A stretch of DNA of 64,000 nt from Competibacter_A sp002352125 (GTDB taxonomy: Bacteria > Pseudomonadota > Gammaproteobacteria > Competibacterales > Competibacteraceae): contig DAOROA010000003.1 in assembly GCA_035441325.1 (NCBI GenBank), positions 1 through 64,000 on the forward strand. The letters run 5' to 3'. The notes under the pieces are model-generated. The model was not told the origin of the DNA. It ran no database searches and was given only the letters and a program-made list of their open reading frames with translations. Position numbers and translations under genes: made by a program. Each line of letters begins with the position of its first letter. Positions within the stretch are counted from its first letter, which is position 1. Positions 24,277 through 34,222 of the stretch are shown here, one piece after another.

Positions 24277-26739
24277 TCAACGTCTTGCTGGTCCGAGTCC
24301 CAACCGATACCGCGTCGATCCGGGTCTCAACGGCGACGGCTTTCCCTTGGCCCAGTCGTCGAAGCCGGCCCGATAGAAGGGCGACAGCGGATGGCCGCTT
24401 TGTCCACCGGGGAGGTGCAGGATGCCGGCCGTTTCCTGCCCCGGCGCCACGACCAGCCGTTCGGACGCGCCGCTACTGGCGGTTTGGATGCGCGGCATGT
24501 GCAGATCGCCGGGCAGCGATAGCGTCGGCATGTCGAGCCAGTCGCTCAACCACGGCAGGATGCGGCTGAACGGATGCCGGATGCCGGTTCGGTTGTAATC
24601 GCCCCAGGTGTGCGCCGCCAGCGGCCGGTCATCGGCGGTCAGCTTCTCTCGCACGGCATCCGCCGCGTCCAGCAGCAACGCCGGCCAATCGGGGTATCGC
24701 GGGTCGAGCAGATGCGGCGGGCGCCGGGAAACGAGTTGCCACAACGGGCCTTCGTGCTGCCGGAACAGGGTGTAGTCGAAGCGCGGGTCGGCTTGCCGGC
24801 AGGCGGCGGTTAGCGGCCCGAACACCCGGTCGCGGACCTCCTCGCGAAACGCGCGCACCAGCCGGTAGCCGACCGAATCGACCGCTGCTCGTCCGCCCCA
24901 GTCGGCAACCCAGCGTTTGACCTCGTCCCGCCGCGAGTCGGCGCGTATCGCTTCCGGCGTCAGCGTCGCCAGCAACAGTTCGCGCCAACGCTCCAGAAAT
25001 AAAGCCCGATCATCGAGTTGCAGCTTCAGAAAATCCGGCTCATCGAATCGGTCCCGTTCCAGCAAAACATCCCGGATTTGCCGGGCGCGGGCGCCGAGCG
25101 CGTAGCCGCCATCGCCGAGTTGGTCCAGCCACGCCCCATCGACCACCCGGCCGTTGGCGGTCCACAGCCGGCCGCTCGGTGGATCGACGATGCGCGGATA
25201 TTCGGCCGGTTCCAGCCAACCGGACCAGCCGCGCCGTCCATCGGCCCAGGAGGAGGGTAGGCGCCCATCGTGACCAAAGCGGCGCGGTATCGGGCCGGAG
25301 AGCGTCCAGGCGATGCGGCCATCGGCACCGGCCAACAGAAAGTTTTGCGTCGGCGCACCGGCCCGGTTAGCGGTATCGAGCGCCATCTCCAGCGTGTCCG
25401 CTCGTTCCAAGGCCAGCAAGCCCAGATTGACCGCCCGCAGGTCGTGCGCCACCCAGCGCAGCGCCCGTAGTCGGCCCCGGTCGTCGCGGTCCACCACCGG
25501 CCCCCAAATCGTCTCCAGAATCTCCAGCGTTTCGGGGGGGCTATCCTTGACGGCGAGCGTTTCGCGGATGTGCTCGAACGGCTTGGGTCCGTCGGGCGTT
25601 CGATAGCCCGTGCCGTCCGCCGTCGGCTCCAGGATCACCAGATCGCTCCAGTCCCCTTCGCTGTTGGTGTAACCCCAAGCGACGTGGCCGTTGCTGCCGG
25701 CGACGATGGCCGGTGTGCCCGGCAGCATCACTCCTTCGACTCGGCGCTCCTGACCTTGTTCTTCGGGGAAAACCAAGGCAGCCCGATACCAGATGTTGGG
25801 CACGCGCAAGGCCAGGTGCATGTCGTTAGCCAGCAATGCGCCACCGTGGCCGGTCAGCCGGCCAGCGACCGCCCAGTTGTTGCTGCCGCTGGTGGTCTCG
25901 GATTCGGCGGCCGATACAGCCGGGAACCGGGCGAAGGTCGGCGGTGGCGGAGTGGTCGGAGTCGCTGGCGCGGTATCGGCGATCCGCTGGCGACGCAGAT
26001 CAAAAAACTCTGAACCGGGTAGGGTAGGGGAGGTAAAAGCTTCGCCCCGAAGCGGAGCGTCCCAGTCGGTGCCGGGCGGGTCGAGGAACGCGGCGAGTTC
26101 GTGCGGCAGCCGTTCGTGCAACACCCCGCGCACCGATTCGCGCGACCGTTGCGAATCCTGAAGATCCAGGTACATGGCGTAGACCGCCAGCAAGGTATCC
26201 TCGGGGCGCCAAGGCTCGGGTGCGGTCCGCAACAGCAGATATTCGAACGGTGGGGAGGAGAGTGCGGCAAGTCCGGCGTTGACCCCGGCGACGTAGGCCG
26301 CGATCAAGGTTTGGTCTTCGGCTGGTATCGTTTCCAGTATCCGCCGGGCGCGATGCCGGAAACGATGTAGCCGGTTGGCGCGATCCAAATCCAGCGCCGC
26401 AGAACCGGCCAAAGCCGCCAGCTCGCCGGCTGCCGCGCGCCGCAGAAGGTCCATTTGGAAAAACCGTTCCTGGGCATGAACGAAGCCCGTAGCGCGAGCC
26501 ACGTCCGAGCGGGTTTCGCCACGGATGGTCGGAACGCCCAAAACGTCGCGTTCGACGACGACCGGCGCGGTTAAACCCGGCAGCGTCGCCGCACCATCCA
26601 ATTGCGGCAGGCTGCCGTGCAATCGGCCATACAGCCAGCCGGCGCAACCACCCAGCAGCACCAGCAGGCCAACTCCGGCGAGCAGTGCCCATCGCCACCG
26701 GCGGGGGCGAAATCGTGATCGATTATCGAGCGAACGCAT
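24277..26739 (-). CDS. Penicillin acylase family protein (peptidase S45)
   Basis: N-terminal-nucleophile hydrolase precursor of 820 residues, normally cleaved into alpha and beta chains; natural substrates may be acyl-homoserine lactones or other amides. The N terminus has a basic stretch and a hydrophobic helix ending LLGGC, either a membrane anchor or lipobox, placing it in the periplasm. The presumed beta-chain start is Ser286 in TTSGSNNWAVAG, followed by LLANDMHLALRVPNIWY, the typical oxyanion and calcium region. It is a single gene diverging from the HiPIP gene. Confidence 0.88.
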   Translation of the reverse strand: MRSLDNRSRFRPRRWRWALLAGVGLLVLLGGCAGWLYGRLHGSLPQLDGAATLPGLTAPVVVERDVLGVPTIRGETRSDVARATGFVHAQERFFQMDLLRRAAAGELAALAGSAALDLDRANRLHRFRHRARRILETIPAEDQTLIAAYVAGVNAGLAALSSPPFEYLLLRTAPEPWRPEDTLLAVYAMYLDLQDSQRSRESVRGVLHERLPHELAAFLDPPGTDWDAPLRGEAFTSPTLPGSEFFDLRRQRIADTAPATPTTPPPPTFARFPAVSAAESETTSGSNNWAVAGRLTGHGGALLANDMHLALRVPNIWYRAALVFPEEQGQERRVEGVMLPGTPAIVAGSNGHVAWGYTNSEGDWSDLVILEPTADGTGYRTPDGPKPFEHIRETLAVKDSPPETLEILETIWGPVVDRDDRGRLRALRWVAHDLRAVNLGLLALERADTLEMALDTANRAGAPTQNFLLAGADGRIAWTLSGPIPRRFGHDGRLPSSWADGRRGWSGWLEPAEYPRIVDPPSGRLWTANGRVVDGAWLDQLGDGGYALGARARQIRDVLLERDRFDEPDFLKLQLDDRALFLERWRELLLATLTPEAIRADSRRDEVKRWVADWGGRAAVDSVGYRLVRAFREEVRDRVFGPLTAACRQADPRFDYTLFRQHEGPLWQLVSRRPPHLLDPRYPDWPALLLDAADAVREKLTADDRPLAAHTWGDYNRTGIRHPFSRILPWLSDWLDMPTLSLPGDLHMPRIQTASSGASERLVVAPGQETAGILHLPGGQSGHPLSPFYRAGFDDWAKGKPSPLRPGSTRYRLGLGPARR

Positions 26740-26904
26740 GCTTTATCTTTGACGGCGGTTTGACTATCGAACGGCGAATGCCCGATGGCCGCGGCGATTT
26801 GCTACCGAGCCGGTCATCACCGGTTTATGTTATGATTTCCACACTTGCGCAAGTCCAATTCGCGCGAGCTGCCACTTCTAACAATAAACTCCGAGGGAAC
26901 CATC

Positions 26905-27234
26905 ATGACGCATCAAACCCCCGACAACAGTCGCCGCCGCTTCATCAAACTGACCGCTATCGGTTTGGTTGCCGCGCCGTTCGCCAACGCGCTGCTGAGC
27001 GGGACCGCCAAGGCAGCGGACATGGTCAGCGAAACCGATCCGCAAGCATCCGCCTTGGGCTATAAGGCGGACGCCACCAAAGCCGAGAAGCGCACGGACG
27101 CCACGGCGCATTGCGCTAATTGTGGCCTGTATACCGGCAAAGAAGGCGAAGCCAGCGGCCCGTGCGCGATTTTCCAGGGCAAACTGGTCGCCGCCAACGG
27201 CTGGTGTACGGCTTGGGTGAAGAAAGCGGCTTGA
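26905..27234 (+). CDS. High-potential iron-sulfur protein (HiPIP)
   Basis: Periplasmic electron carrier of 109 residues. A twin-arginine signal (NSRRRFIKLTAIGLVAAPF, then AKAAD as cleavage region) exports the folded protein. The mature part carries the four cluster cysteines in the HiPIP spacing: HCANCGLY, GPCAIF, and NGWCTAW. ATG 26905 follows cgaggga; the upstream frame to 26845 has no such site. HiPIPs are common in Chromatiales and relatives, where they link the bc1 complex to reaction centres or oxidases. Confidence 0.92.
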   Translation: MTHQTPDNSRRRFIKLTAIGLVAAPFANALLSGTAKAADMVSETDPQASALGYKADATKAEKRTDATAHCANCGLYTGKEGEASGPCAIFQGKLVAANGWCTAWVKKAA

Positions 27235-27281
27235 ACCAACCGGACTATCATCGTCGATCGCAGATCGAAGCACTGGCACCG

Positions 27282-27317
27282 AAACCCGACATCCCGGTGA
27301 CTCCGCTGTCGGGTTTT
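27282..27317 (+). terminator. Terminator after the HiPIP gene
   Basis: A 9-bp stem (aaacccgac 27282-27290 with gtcgggttt 27308-27316) with a T run, in the gap between the convergent HiPIP and dnaQ genes. Confidence 0.75.
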
Positions 27318-27338
27318 GTCGCTCCCAACCCGATTCGC

Positions 27339-28076
27339 TTAGGGTTTCGCGGCTTCTTCCAATCGTTTCCAAACGCATTGTCCGCCGCTGCTTTTGTCCA
27401 ACATTTCCAGGTAGGCGGCGTGAGTTGCCATTTCTGCGGCGTCGGCTCGAATTACCGGTAGGGGCGGGCGGTTCCGGCGCGCTTTAGCTTGCTGGGGTCC
27501 ACCGTTTCGTATCGCCAAGGTGCTGGCGGTTTCTCGCTCGAACATCGAACTCTGCTGGCGGGTCATCGCCAGATAGACATCAGCCAGAATTTCCGCGTCC
27601 AGCAGCGCACCGTGCAGGGTGCGCTGGGAATTGTCGATGCTGTAGCGCTTGCAAAGCGCGTCCAAACTGTTGCGTTGGCCAGGATGGCGCTGGCGGGCCA
27701 TTTGCAAGGTATCCTCGACCGCGCACAATTGTTCGAGCACCATTTGGTCTCGCCCGCACAACCGCAATTCGTGGTTGAGAAAACCCAGGTCGAACGGTGC
27801 GTTGTGGATGATCAGCTCGGCGTCTCGAACGAAGTTCAGGAAATCGTCGGCGACATCGGCGAAACGCGGTTGGTTCGCCAGGAAATCGCCGGTGATGCCG
27901 TGTACCCGAACCGCTTCCGCGTCGATGGCGCGGTCGGGTTGCAAATAGGTGTGGAACTGCCGCTCGGTTTGACGGCGATTGACGAGTTCGACGCAACCGA
28001 TTTCGATGACCCGATGCCCTTGAGCGGGATCGAGGCCAGTGGTTTCGGTATCGAGGACGATTTGGCGTTCGCGCAT
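27339..28076 (-). CDS. dnaQ: DNA polymerase III epsilon subunit (3'-5' exonuclease)
   Basis: Proofreading subunit of the replicative polymerase, 245 residues. The DEDDh exonuclease motifs are present: DTETTGLDP (Exo I), HNAPFDLGFLNHE (Exo II) and HGALLDAEILADVY (Exo III, with His and Asp). ATG 28076 gives the usual start MRERQIVLDTETTG; the longer frame to 28277 overlaps rnhA out of frame. It lies 13 bases after rnhA and in the same direction, unlike the divergent E. coli pair. Confidence 0.95.
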   Translation of the reverse strand: MRERQIVLDTETTGLDPAQGHRVIEIGCVELVNRRQTERQFHTYLQPDRAIDAEAVRVHGITGDFLANQPRFADVADDFLNFVRDAELIIHNAPFDLGFLNHELRLCGRDQMVLEQLCAVEDTLQMARQRHPGQRNSLDALCKRYSIDNSQRTLHGALLDAEILADVYLAMTRQQSSMFERETASTLAIRNGGPQQAKARRNRPPLPVIRADAAEMATHAAYLEMLDKSSGGQCVWKRLEEAAKP

Positions 28077-28089
28077 TTCGATTTTCCGT

Positions 28090-28548
28090 TCAGCTTTCGA
28101 TTGAATCGAATTGACGGATAGCCGCTCTCGCAAGCTGATCCACTCGCTCGTTTTCGGGATGGCCACTGTGGCCGCGTACCCATTCCCATTCGACCTGATG
28201 GGGGGCCAAGGCCGCTTCCAGCCGTTGCCAGAGATCCACGTTCTTGACCGGTTGACGGTCGGCGGTTTTCCAACCACGCTGTTGCCACCCCGGCAGCCAT
28301 TTGGTGATGCCTTTCATGACGTATTGGCTGTCGGTGCAGATCCGCACCCGCGCCGGCCGTTTCAACGCTTCCAGGCCATTGATGGCTGCCAGCAGTTCCA
28401 TCCGGTTGTTGGTGGTGTCGGCTTCGCCGCCGGACAGCTCCTTTTCGTGCTCCCGATAGCGCAGCAGCGCACCCCAGCCGCCAGGGCCGGGATTGCCGGA
28501 ACAAGCGCCGTCGGTAAACAACAAAACCCAGTCGTTTGCCTCGTTCAT
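28090..28548 (-). CDS. rnhA: Ribonuclease HI
   Basis: Degrades the RNA strand of RNA-DNA hybrids. The 152-residue protein has the standard length and the four acidic catalytic residues in FTDGACSGNPGPGG (Asp), NNRMELLAA (Glu), CTDSQYV (Asp) and ENERVDQLAR (Asp). The basic handle WLPGWQQRGWKTAD is also present. It begins 1 base from the stop of the YejF-like ATPase and precedes dnaQ. Confidence 0.96.
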   Translation of the reverse strand: MNEANDWVLLFTDGACSGNPGPGGWGALLRYREHEKELSGGEADTTNNRMELLAAINGLEALKRPARVRICTDSQYVMKGITKWLPGWQQRGWKTADRQPVKNVDLWQRLEAALAPHQVEWEWVRGHSGHPENERVDQLARAAIRQFDSIES

Positions 28549-28549
28549 T

Positions 28550-30196
28550 TCAGGTCGCCACCACGCCGCCGTTCACCGCTTCCAGATTGAGCGCGGCGGC
28601 CAGCAATGCTTGAGTATAGGGATGTTGCGGATTGGCGAATACCTGCCGGGCTGGACCGGCTTCGACTATCCGGCCGTTTTTCATCACCAACAGATGGTTG
28701 GCCAGAGCGCGCACCACCCGCAAATCGTGGCTGATGAAGACGTAGGCCAAGCGGTGGCGGCGCTGTAACTCGCGCAACAGATCGACGATTTGCGCCTGCA
28801 CCGACACGTCGAGCGCGCTGGTCGGCTCGTCCAGCATCAGCAGGCGCGGCTGCAAGACCAAGGCGCGAGCGATAGCGATGCGCTGGCGTTGACCGCCCGA
28901 GAATTCGTGCGGATAGCGATCCTGGGTGGCCGGATCCAGGCCAACTTCTTCCAGCGCCTGGGCGATGCGGCCGCGGCGAGCGGCGCGGTCGCCGGCCAAG
29001 CCATGCACCAGCAGACCTTCCTCGACGATTTCCCCCACCGATAACCGGGGGCTGAGCGAGCCGAACGGGTCTTGAAACACGATTTGCATTCCCTTGCGCA
29101 GCGGACGCAGCATTTTGTTCGGCAAGCCGTCGATGCGTTGCCCGCCAAGCCGGATCGTGCCCTCGCTGGACAGCAATCGCAGCATAGCCAGCCCAAGCGT
29201 GGTTTTGCCGGAACCGCTTTCGCCCACCACGCCGAGCGTCTGGCCTTCCCGCACGCTCGCGCTGACGCCATCCACCGCCCGGACGTGATCCACCACCCGC
29301 CCGAGCAAACCCCGCTTGAGGGGAAACCAGACTTTCAATTCTTCGGTGGCCGCTACTTCGGGTGCGTCGTCCGCTTCCGGCGGTGGGTCGCCTTTGGGTT
29401 CGGCGGCGAGCAATTGGCGGGTATAGGGGTGGCGCGGATTGGCGAACAGATCGGCGACCGCGCCGGTTTCCACCACTTCGCCGGCACGCATCACGCAGAC
29501 CCGGTCCGCCATCTTGCGGACGATGCCAAGATCGTGGGTGATGAACAAGATCGCCATGCCGAGCTTGGCTTGCAGCTCTTTGAGCAATCGGAGAATTTGC
29601 GCCTGAATGGTCACGTCGAGGGCGGTGGTCGGCTCGTCGGCGATCAGCATGTCGGGATCGTTGGCCAGCGCCATCGCGATCATCACCCGCTGCCGCTGGC
29701 CGCCGGACAGTTCGTGCGGCAGGGCGTTCAGCCGATAGGCGGCATCGGGTAAACCGACCAGCTCCAGCAATTCCAGAATCCGCGCCCGCCGCCGCGACCC
29801 GCGCAAGCCTTTGTGCAGCCACAGCGTCTCGCCGATCTGCTTCTCGATGGAGTGCAGGGGATTGAGCGAAGTCATCGGTTCTTGAAACACCATGGCGATC
29901 TGATTGCCGCGCACCGCTCGCAAGCGGTCCGGTGCCGCGCCCAGCAGTTCCTCTCCACGCAAGCGGATGCTGCCGCTGGGGTGGCGAGCGTGCGGGTAGG
30001 GCAACAGTTGCAGGATCGACAGCGCCGACACCGACTTGCCGGAGCCGCTTTCTCCTACCAGCGCCAGCGTCTCGCCGCGATTCAGGACGAACGAAATCCG
30101 TTTCACCGCCGGCAGCGCGCCAAACGAGACCGACAGGTCGCAAATTTCGAGAAGGGGAGCGGTTTCGACCGCCTCGGATTTCATCATTTCTACCAT
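28550..30196 (-). CDS. yejF: Duplicated-domain ABC transporter ATPase, YejF-like
   Basis: Cytosolic ATPase of 548 residues with two oligopeptide-type ABC domains in one chain, as in YejF of the microcin C/peptide importer. Each half has Walker A (GESGSGKS, GESGSGKT), the LSGGQRQR or FSGGQRQR signature, Walker B (MLIADEPT, LMLDEPT) and an H-loop (FITHD, FISHD), and each ends with the OppD/F-type HPYT tail. ATG 30196 lies 14 bases after the upstream stop; ATG 30187 and 30184 are alternatives. The permease and binding-protein genes yejABE are not next to it, so the transporter must be completed from elsewhere. Confidence 0.87.
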   Translation of the reverse strand: MVEMMKSEAVETAPLLEICDLSVSFGALPAVKRISFVLNRGETLALVGESGSGKSVSALSILQLLPYPHARHPSGSIRLRGEELLGAAPDRLRAVRGNQIAMVFQEPMTSLNPLHSIEKQIGETLWLHKGLRGSRRRARILELLELVGLPDAAYRLNALPHELSGGQRQRVMIAMALANDPDMLIADEPTTALDVTIQAQILRLLKELQAKLGMAILFITHDLGIVRKMADRVCVMRAGEVVETGAVADLFANPRHPYTRQLLAAEPKGDPPPEADDAPEVAATEELKVWFPLKRGLLGRVVDHVRAVDGVSASVREGQTLGVVGESGSGKTTLGLAMLRLLSSEGTIRLGGQRIDGLPNKMLRPLRKGMQIVFQDPFGSLSPRLSVGEIVEEGLLVHGLAGDRAARRGRIAQALEEVGLDPATQDRYPHEFSGGQRQRIAIARALVLQPRLLMLDEPTSALDVSVQAQIVDLLRELQRRHRLAYVFISHDLRVVRALANHLLVMKNGRIVEAGPARQVFANPQHPYTQALLAAALNLEAVNGGVVAT

Positions 30197-30210
30197 GTTG
30201 ACATAACGAT

Positions 30211-31308
30211 TTATTCGTCTCTCGTCGCGTTCTGATTCGCGGCAACGCTGACAGGCGCCGACAACTCCCGCAGCCGTGCCTCTCGTTCCGGCGGCGGCAA
30301 CTGGCCGATGATTTCCGCGGCGCGATAAAATGCCGCGAAATCCTGTTTTTCTCGCTCGTACAAGGCCAGGAATGCCGGAACCCAGCGATAATAGGTATTG
30401 TTGCCGGCGAGTTTGGCGTTGTTGAGATCCTCGGCGAACCAGCGGTCGTAGCCCGTGTAACCGCCCCAATCGCTCTGCTTCAGTTGCCGGTGGCGGTCGC
30501 GCAATGCCGCCAGGATGCGCTGCTTCTCCGCCCGTTTCCCGGCGTCGTCGAGGGGTGAAGCATACGCCATCGCCAATCGTTCGCGGGCCGCCGCGACCGA
30601 CCGCAAAAAATCCTCGCGCCGACGGTAGTCGGCTTCGAATTCTTCCAGCTCTCGCGCCGTACCTCGTTGTTTCAGCCAGCGTTCTGCACCCAAGCGACCC
30701 ACGGCGGTCGCGAACGCTTCGTTGAAAGCGGTATCGTCGGCAACATAGAGGCGCTGGTGCGCCAGTTCGTGGAACATCAACTCCGCCAACCGCGCTGCGG
30801 GCCAGCCGATAAAGGTGTTCAACAGGGGGTCGTCGAACCAGCCCAAGGTCGAGTAAGCGGGAACATCGGCGACGTATACGTCGTCGCCTGCCGCCCGTAG
30901 CTCGTCGGCCAGCCGTCGCGCGGCTAAGGCATCGAAATAACCCCGGTAGCTCAGGCAACCGACCGCCAAATAACACCATCGGCGTGGTTCCAGCGACAGT
31001 TCGGGCGCGGCAAATACATTTTTGACCGCGTAGAGTCGCCCGAGATCGGCATAAGCCTGGTAGCTGCCGTTGTCCGGTAACGCCAACTCGGCGCTGGCAA
31101 AAGCGCGCAAGGCTCGCGCGGTTTCCAGGCGTCGCCGCAAATCTGGGGCGGTCGCCGGATCGGCCAACACGTCCGCCACCGGGCGGCGGGCACGCAGCAA
31201 TTCCCGCTGTCCCGCCGCCGCTTGCCGATAATAGTCGAGTTCGGCGCAGGCAGACAGCGCTAGCCCGAGGGCAATGGTCGTGAAAAGTATCCGGAAAGGG
31301 CGCTGCAT
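30211..31308 (-). CDS. Predicted lipoprotein aminopeptidase (COG4324)
   Basis: A 365-residue protein with a lipoprotein signal (hydrophobic stretch ending LALSAC), so likely anchored in the outer or inner membrane facing the periplasm. The zinc-metalloprotease motif HELAHQ is near residue 185 with a downstream Glu-rich NEAFATAVG that may supply the third ligand. It matches the family called predicted aminopeptidase. It sits directly upstream of the peptide-type ABC ATPase, which suggests joint peptide use, as inference. Confidence 0.85.
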   Translation of the reverse strand: MQRPFRILFTTIALGLALSACAELDYYRQAAAGQRELLRARRPVADVLADPATAPDLRRRLETARALRAFASAELALPDNGSYQAYADLGRLYAVKNVFAAPELSLEPRRWCYLAVGCLSYRGYFDALAARRLADELRAAGDDVYVADVPAYSTLGWFDDPLLNTFIGWPAARLAELMFHELAHQRLYVADDTAFNEAFATAVGRLGAERWLKQRGTARELEEFEADYRRREDFLRSVAAARERLAMAYASPLDDAGKRAEKQRILAALRDRHRQLKQSDWGGYTGYDRWFAEDLNNAKLAGNNTYYRWVPAFLALYEREKQDFAAFYRAAEIIGQLPPPEREARLRELSAPVSVAANQNATRDE

Positions 31309-31418
31309 CGTTCGTAAAACCGTCTAAGGTTTATCATTCGGCGCGGATTGTTCGGCGGACGATCCGCCAAACATTCGATTATTCTCGCCACCAAACATAA
31401 CCGATGAACGCGAGCACG

Positions 31419-32693
31419 ATGGAAATTTATCTGGTCGGTGGCGCGGTGCGCGATGGATTACTGGGTTTGCCGGTCAAGGAACGCGACTGGGTAGTGGTCG
31501 GTGCGACGCCAGCCGAGCTGCTGGCGCGCGGCTTCCATTCGGTCGGCAAGGAGTTCCCGGTGTTTCTGCACCCGCAAACCCGCGAGGAATACGCGCTGGC
31601 CCGCACCGAACGCAAGATCGCGCCAGGCTATTGCGGCTTCAGCGTCCACGCCGCGCCGGACGTGACGCTGGAAGACGACTTGCTGCGTCGCGATCTGACC
31701 ATCAACGCTATGGCACGCGACGCCGAAGGCCGGCTGATCGATCCTTACGATGGTTGCCGCGACCTCGAAGGACGCTGGTTGCGGCACGTCTCGCCAGCTT
31801 TTGCCGAAGATCCGGTGCGGATCTTGCGACTGGCCCGTTTCTGCGCCCGCTATGCCTCACTCGGATTTCGCGTAGCGCCAGAAACGTTGGAACTCATGCG
31901 CGTCATGGTCACCAGCGGCGAGGTGGACAGCCTGGTGCCGGAACGGGTGTGGGCGGAAACCGTGCGCGCCCTAAGTGAAGCCAGGCCGGGACAGTTTATC
32001 GAAACGTTGCGCGCCGGTGGGGCGCTAGCGCGGATTTTTCCGGAAATCGACCGCTTGTTCGGCGTACCGCAGCCGGCAGCTCACCATCCCGAAATCGATA
32101 CCGGAACGCATACCCTGCTGGCGCTAGATCAGGCGGTGCTATTGAACGCGGATACGGTCGCTCGCTTCGCGGTCCTCGTTCACGACTTGGGCAAAGGCGA
32201 TACGCCAGCGGAAGAATGGCCCCGGCATCTGGGTCACGAACAACGCGGCGCCGACTTGGTGCGCGTGCTCTGTCAACGGTTGCGGGTTCCCAATATGTAC
32301 CGGGAACTGGGCGTGCTGACCGCCCGCTATCACACCTACTGCCATCGCGCTTTGGAGTTGCGCCCGAAAACGCTGCTCAAGATCTTGCAGGGGATGGATG
32401 CGTTGCGCAAACCGCAACGGTTCGAACAATTCCTGTTAGCCTGCGAGGCCGATGCACGAGGCCGGTTGGGCTTGGAAGACCGGGATTACGTGCAGGCAGA
32501 TTTCATGCGCCGGATTTATCGGGCGACAGCGGCCGTTCGGGCGCAGCCGTTGGTAGATCGAGGCTTGACCGGACTGGCGTTGGCGGAGGCGCTGCAACGG
32601 GAGAGGTTGGCGGCGATTGCGGAGGCAAAACGAACTTTTGAGGGCGCTGATCGCGCCCTCGCGTCGCATTTCGGTCCAGCGATCAGGTGTTGA
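31419..32693 (+). CDS. cca: CCA-adding tRNA nucleotidyltransferase with HD domain
   Basis: Adds or repairs the 3' CCA end of tRNA. The 424-residue enzyme has the class II head (YLVGGAVRDGLLGLP, then KERDWVVVG with the metal-binding acidic pair), the RRDLTINAMA motif, the tRNA-binding neck (DPVRILRLARF) and a C-terminal HD phosphohydrolase domain (VHDLGKG) as in E. coli. ATG 31419 (MEIYLVGG) aligns with known starts; ATG 31404 adds five residues. Its 3' end overlaps that of lpd by 11 bases in convergent orientation. Confidence 0.94.
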   Translation: MEIYLVGGAVRDGLLGLPVKERDWVVVGATPAELLARGFHSVGKEFPVFLHPQTREEYALARTERKIAPGYCGFSVHAAPDVTLEDDLLRRDLTINAMARDAEGRLIDPYDGCRDLEGRWLRHVSPAFAEDPVRILRLARFCARYASLGFRVAPETLELMRVMVTSGEVDSLVPERVWAETVRALSEARPGQFIETLRAGGALARIFPEIDRLFGVPQPAAHHPEIDTGTHTLLALDQAVLLNADTVARFAVLVHDLGKGDTPAEEWPRHLGHEQRGADLVRVLCQRLRVPNMYRELGVLTARYHTYCHRALELRPKTLLKILQGMDALRKPQRFEQFLLACEADARGRLGLEDRDYVQADFMRRIYRATAAVRAQPLVDRGLTGLALAEALQRERLAAIAEAKRTFEGADRALASHFGPAIRC

Positions 32694-34116
32694 TCTTGTG
32701 CAAAGCGCGGCCGTGAACGGATAGCGCCGCCTCGTGCATGGCCTCGTACAAAGTCGGATGGCCGTGGATGGTGCGGGCCAAATCCTCGCTGCTGGCGTGG
32801 AATTCCATGGCCAGCACTGCCTCTTGGACCAGCTCGGAGGCGAACGGCCCGATGATATGGCAGCCCAGCAGGGTATCGGTTTCGGCGTGGGCTAGGATCT
32901 TGACCATGCCCGTGGCGGCGTCCATCGCTTTGGCGCGACCGTTGGCGCTGAACGGAAAGCTGCCGACCTTGTAGGGAATGCCGCTCGCCTTCAATGCCTG
33001 TTCGGTCCTGCCGACCCAGGCGATTTCGGGGGTGGTGTAGATCACCCACGGAATGGCGTCGTAGTTCAGGTGGCCGTGCTGACCGGCGATGTTCTCGGCC
33101 ACCATGATGCCTTCCTCGGAGCCCTTGTGCGCCAGCATCGGCCCGCGCACCACGTCGCCGATGGCGTACACGCCGGGTAGATTGGCCTCGCATTTATCGT
33201 CGACGTGAATGTAACCGCGTTCGTCGAACAGCAAATCGGCCTCCGGCGCGGCGATGTTGTCGGTGTTGGGCCGGCGGCCCACCGAAACCAGCAGTTTCCC
33301 GACCGTGATCTGGTGCTCGCCGTCTTTGTCCTTGAAGGACACCTCCACCCCGTTCTCGGTCTTGCGGGTCGCGGTGACACGAGTGCCGAGCCGGATATCC
33401 AAGCCTTGCTTTTTGAACTGACGCAACGCGTCGCGGGCGATCTGTTGATCCGCCAGAGCCAGAAAATCCTCGACCGCTTCCAGCATGATGACCTTGGCGC
33501 CCATCCGGTTCCACACGCTGCCCAACTCCAGGCCGATCACGCCGGCGCCGATCACGCCGAGCGTCTCGGGCACCTCGCGAAAATCCAGGGCGCCGGTCGA
33601 ATCGACGATCAGCCCCTCGGCGTTGTCTACCGGCGCGGCACCGATGTCGATTGGCTTGGACCCAGTGGCGATGATCACGTTATCGGCGTTGACCACATCC
33701 ACGGAACCGTCGCGATGGGTGATTTCCACTTGCCGGTCGGCCAACAGTTTACCGTGACCCTGCAACCATTCGACGCCGTTGGCTTTGAACAGTGCGCTGA
33801 TGCCGTTGGTCAGTTGCAGCACGATGTCTTCCTTGCGCGCCATCATCTTGTTTAGATCGAGCCGGACCCCCTCGACGTGAATGCCGTGCGCGTCCAATCC
33901 TTCGCGCAGGTGGTAATACTGCTCCGAAGATTCGAGCAGGGTTTTGGACGGGATGCAGCCCACGTTCAGGCAGGTGCCGCCCAGGGCTGGATCGCCCTTG
34001 AAGTTGATCCATTTCTCCACGCAGGCGGTTTCGAGACCGAGCTGCGCGCAACGGATCGCCGCCACGTAACCGGCGGGGCCACCGCCGATGACGACCACAT
34101 CGTAAGTCTTGGCCAT
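32683..34116 (-). CDS. lpdA: Dihydrolipoyl dehydrogenase (E3)
   Basis: Flavoprotein that reoxidises dihydrolipoamide with NAD in the 2-oxoglutarate dehydrogenase complex. The 477-residue protein has the FAD loop VVVIGGGPAGYVAA, the redox disulfide GGTCLNVGCIPSK, the NAD loop GVIGAGVIGLELGSVW, the FAD segment GVYAIGDVV and the catalytic HGHPTLYEAMHEA with His and Glu. Third gene of the sucA-sucB-lpd operon, 106 bases after sucB. Confidence 0.96.
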   Translation of the reverse strand: MAKTYDVVVIGGGPAGYVAAIRCAQLGLETACVEKWINFKGDPALGGTCLNVGCIPSKTLLESSEQYYHLREGLDAHGIHVEGVRLDLNKMMARKEDIVLQLTNGISALFKANGVEWLQGHGKLLADRQVEITHRDGSVDVVNADNVIIATGSKPIDIGAAPVDNAEGLIVDSTGALDFREVPETLGVIGAGVIGLELGSVWNRMGAKVIMLEAVEDFLALADQQIARDALRQFKKQGLDIRLGTRVTATRKTENGVEVSFKDKDGEHQITVGKLLVSVGRRPNTDNIAAPEADLLFDERGYIHVDDKCEANLPGVYAIGDVVRGPMLAHKGSEEGIMVAENIAGQHGHLNYDAIPWVIYTTPEIAWVGRTEQALKASGIPYKVGSFPFSANGRAKAMDAATGMVKILAHAETDTLLGCHIIGPFASELVQEAVLAMEFHASSEDLARTIHGHPTLYEAMHEAALSVHGRALHKINT

Positions 34117-34222
34117 GCTTGCCTCTTGAATCGTTCGTGAGCGATCCTCTCCGTCGTGATCGGCAGAGAGGGGACTCGATAATCGCGTCGATGCGGCGCA
34201 CGAGTGGCGCGCTGGACGCCGC

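Noticed and set aside
28545..30245. Long open frame of 566 codons overlapping the ABC ATPase
   Set aside because: It runs on the same strand in another frame; the overlapping frame has two complete sets of ABC motifs, and this one has Arg/Gly-rich meaningless sequence.
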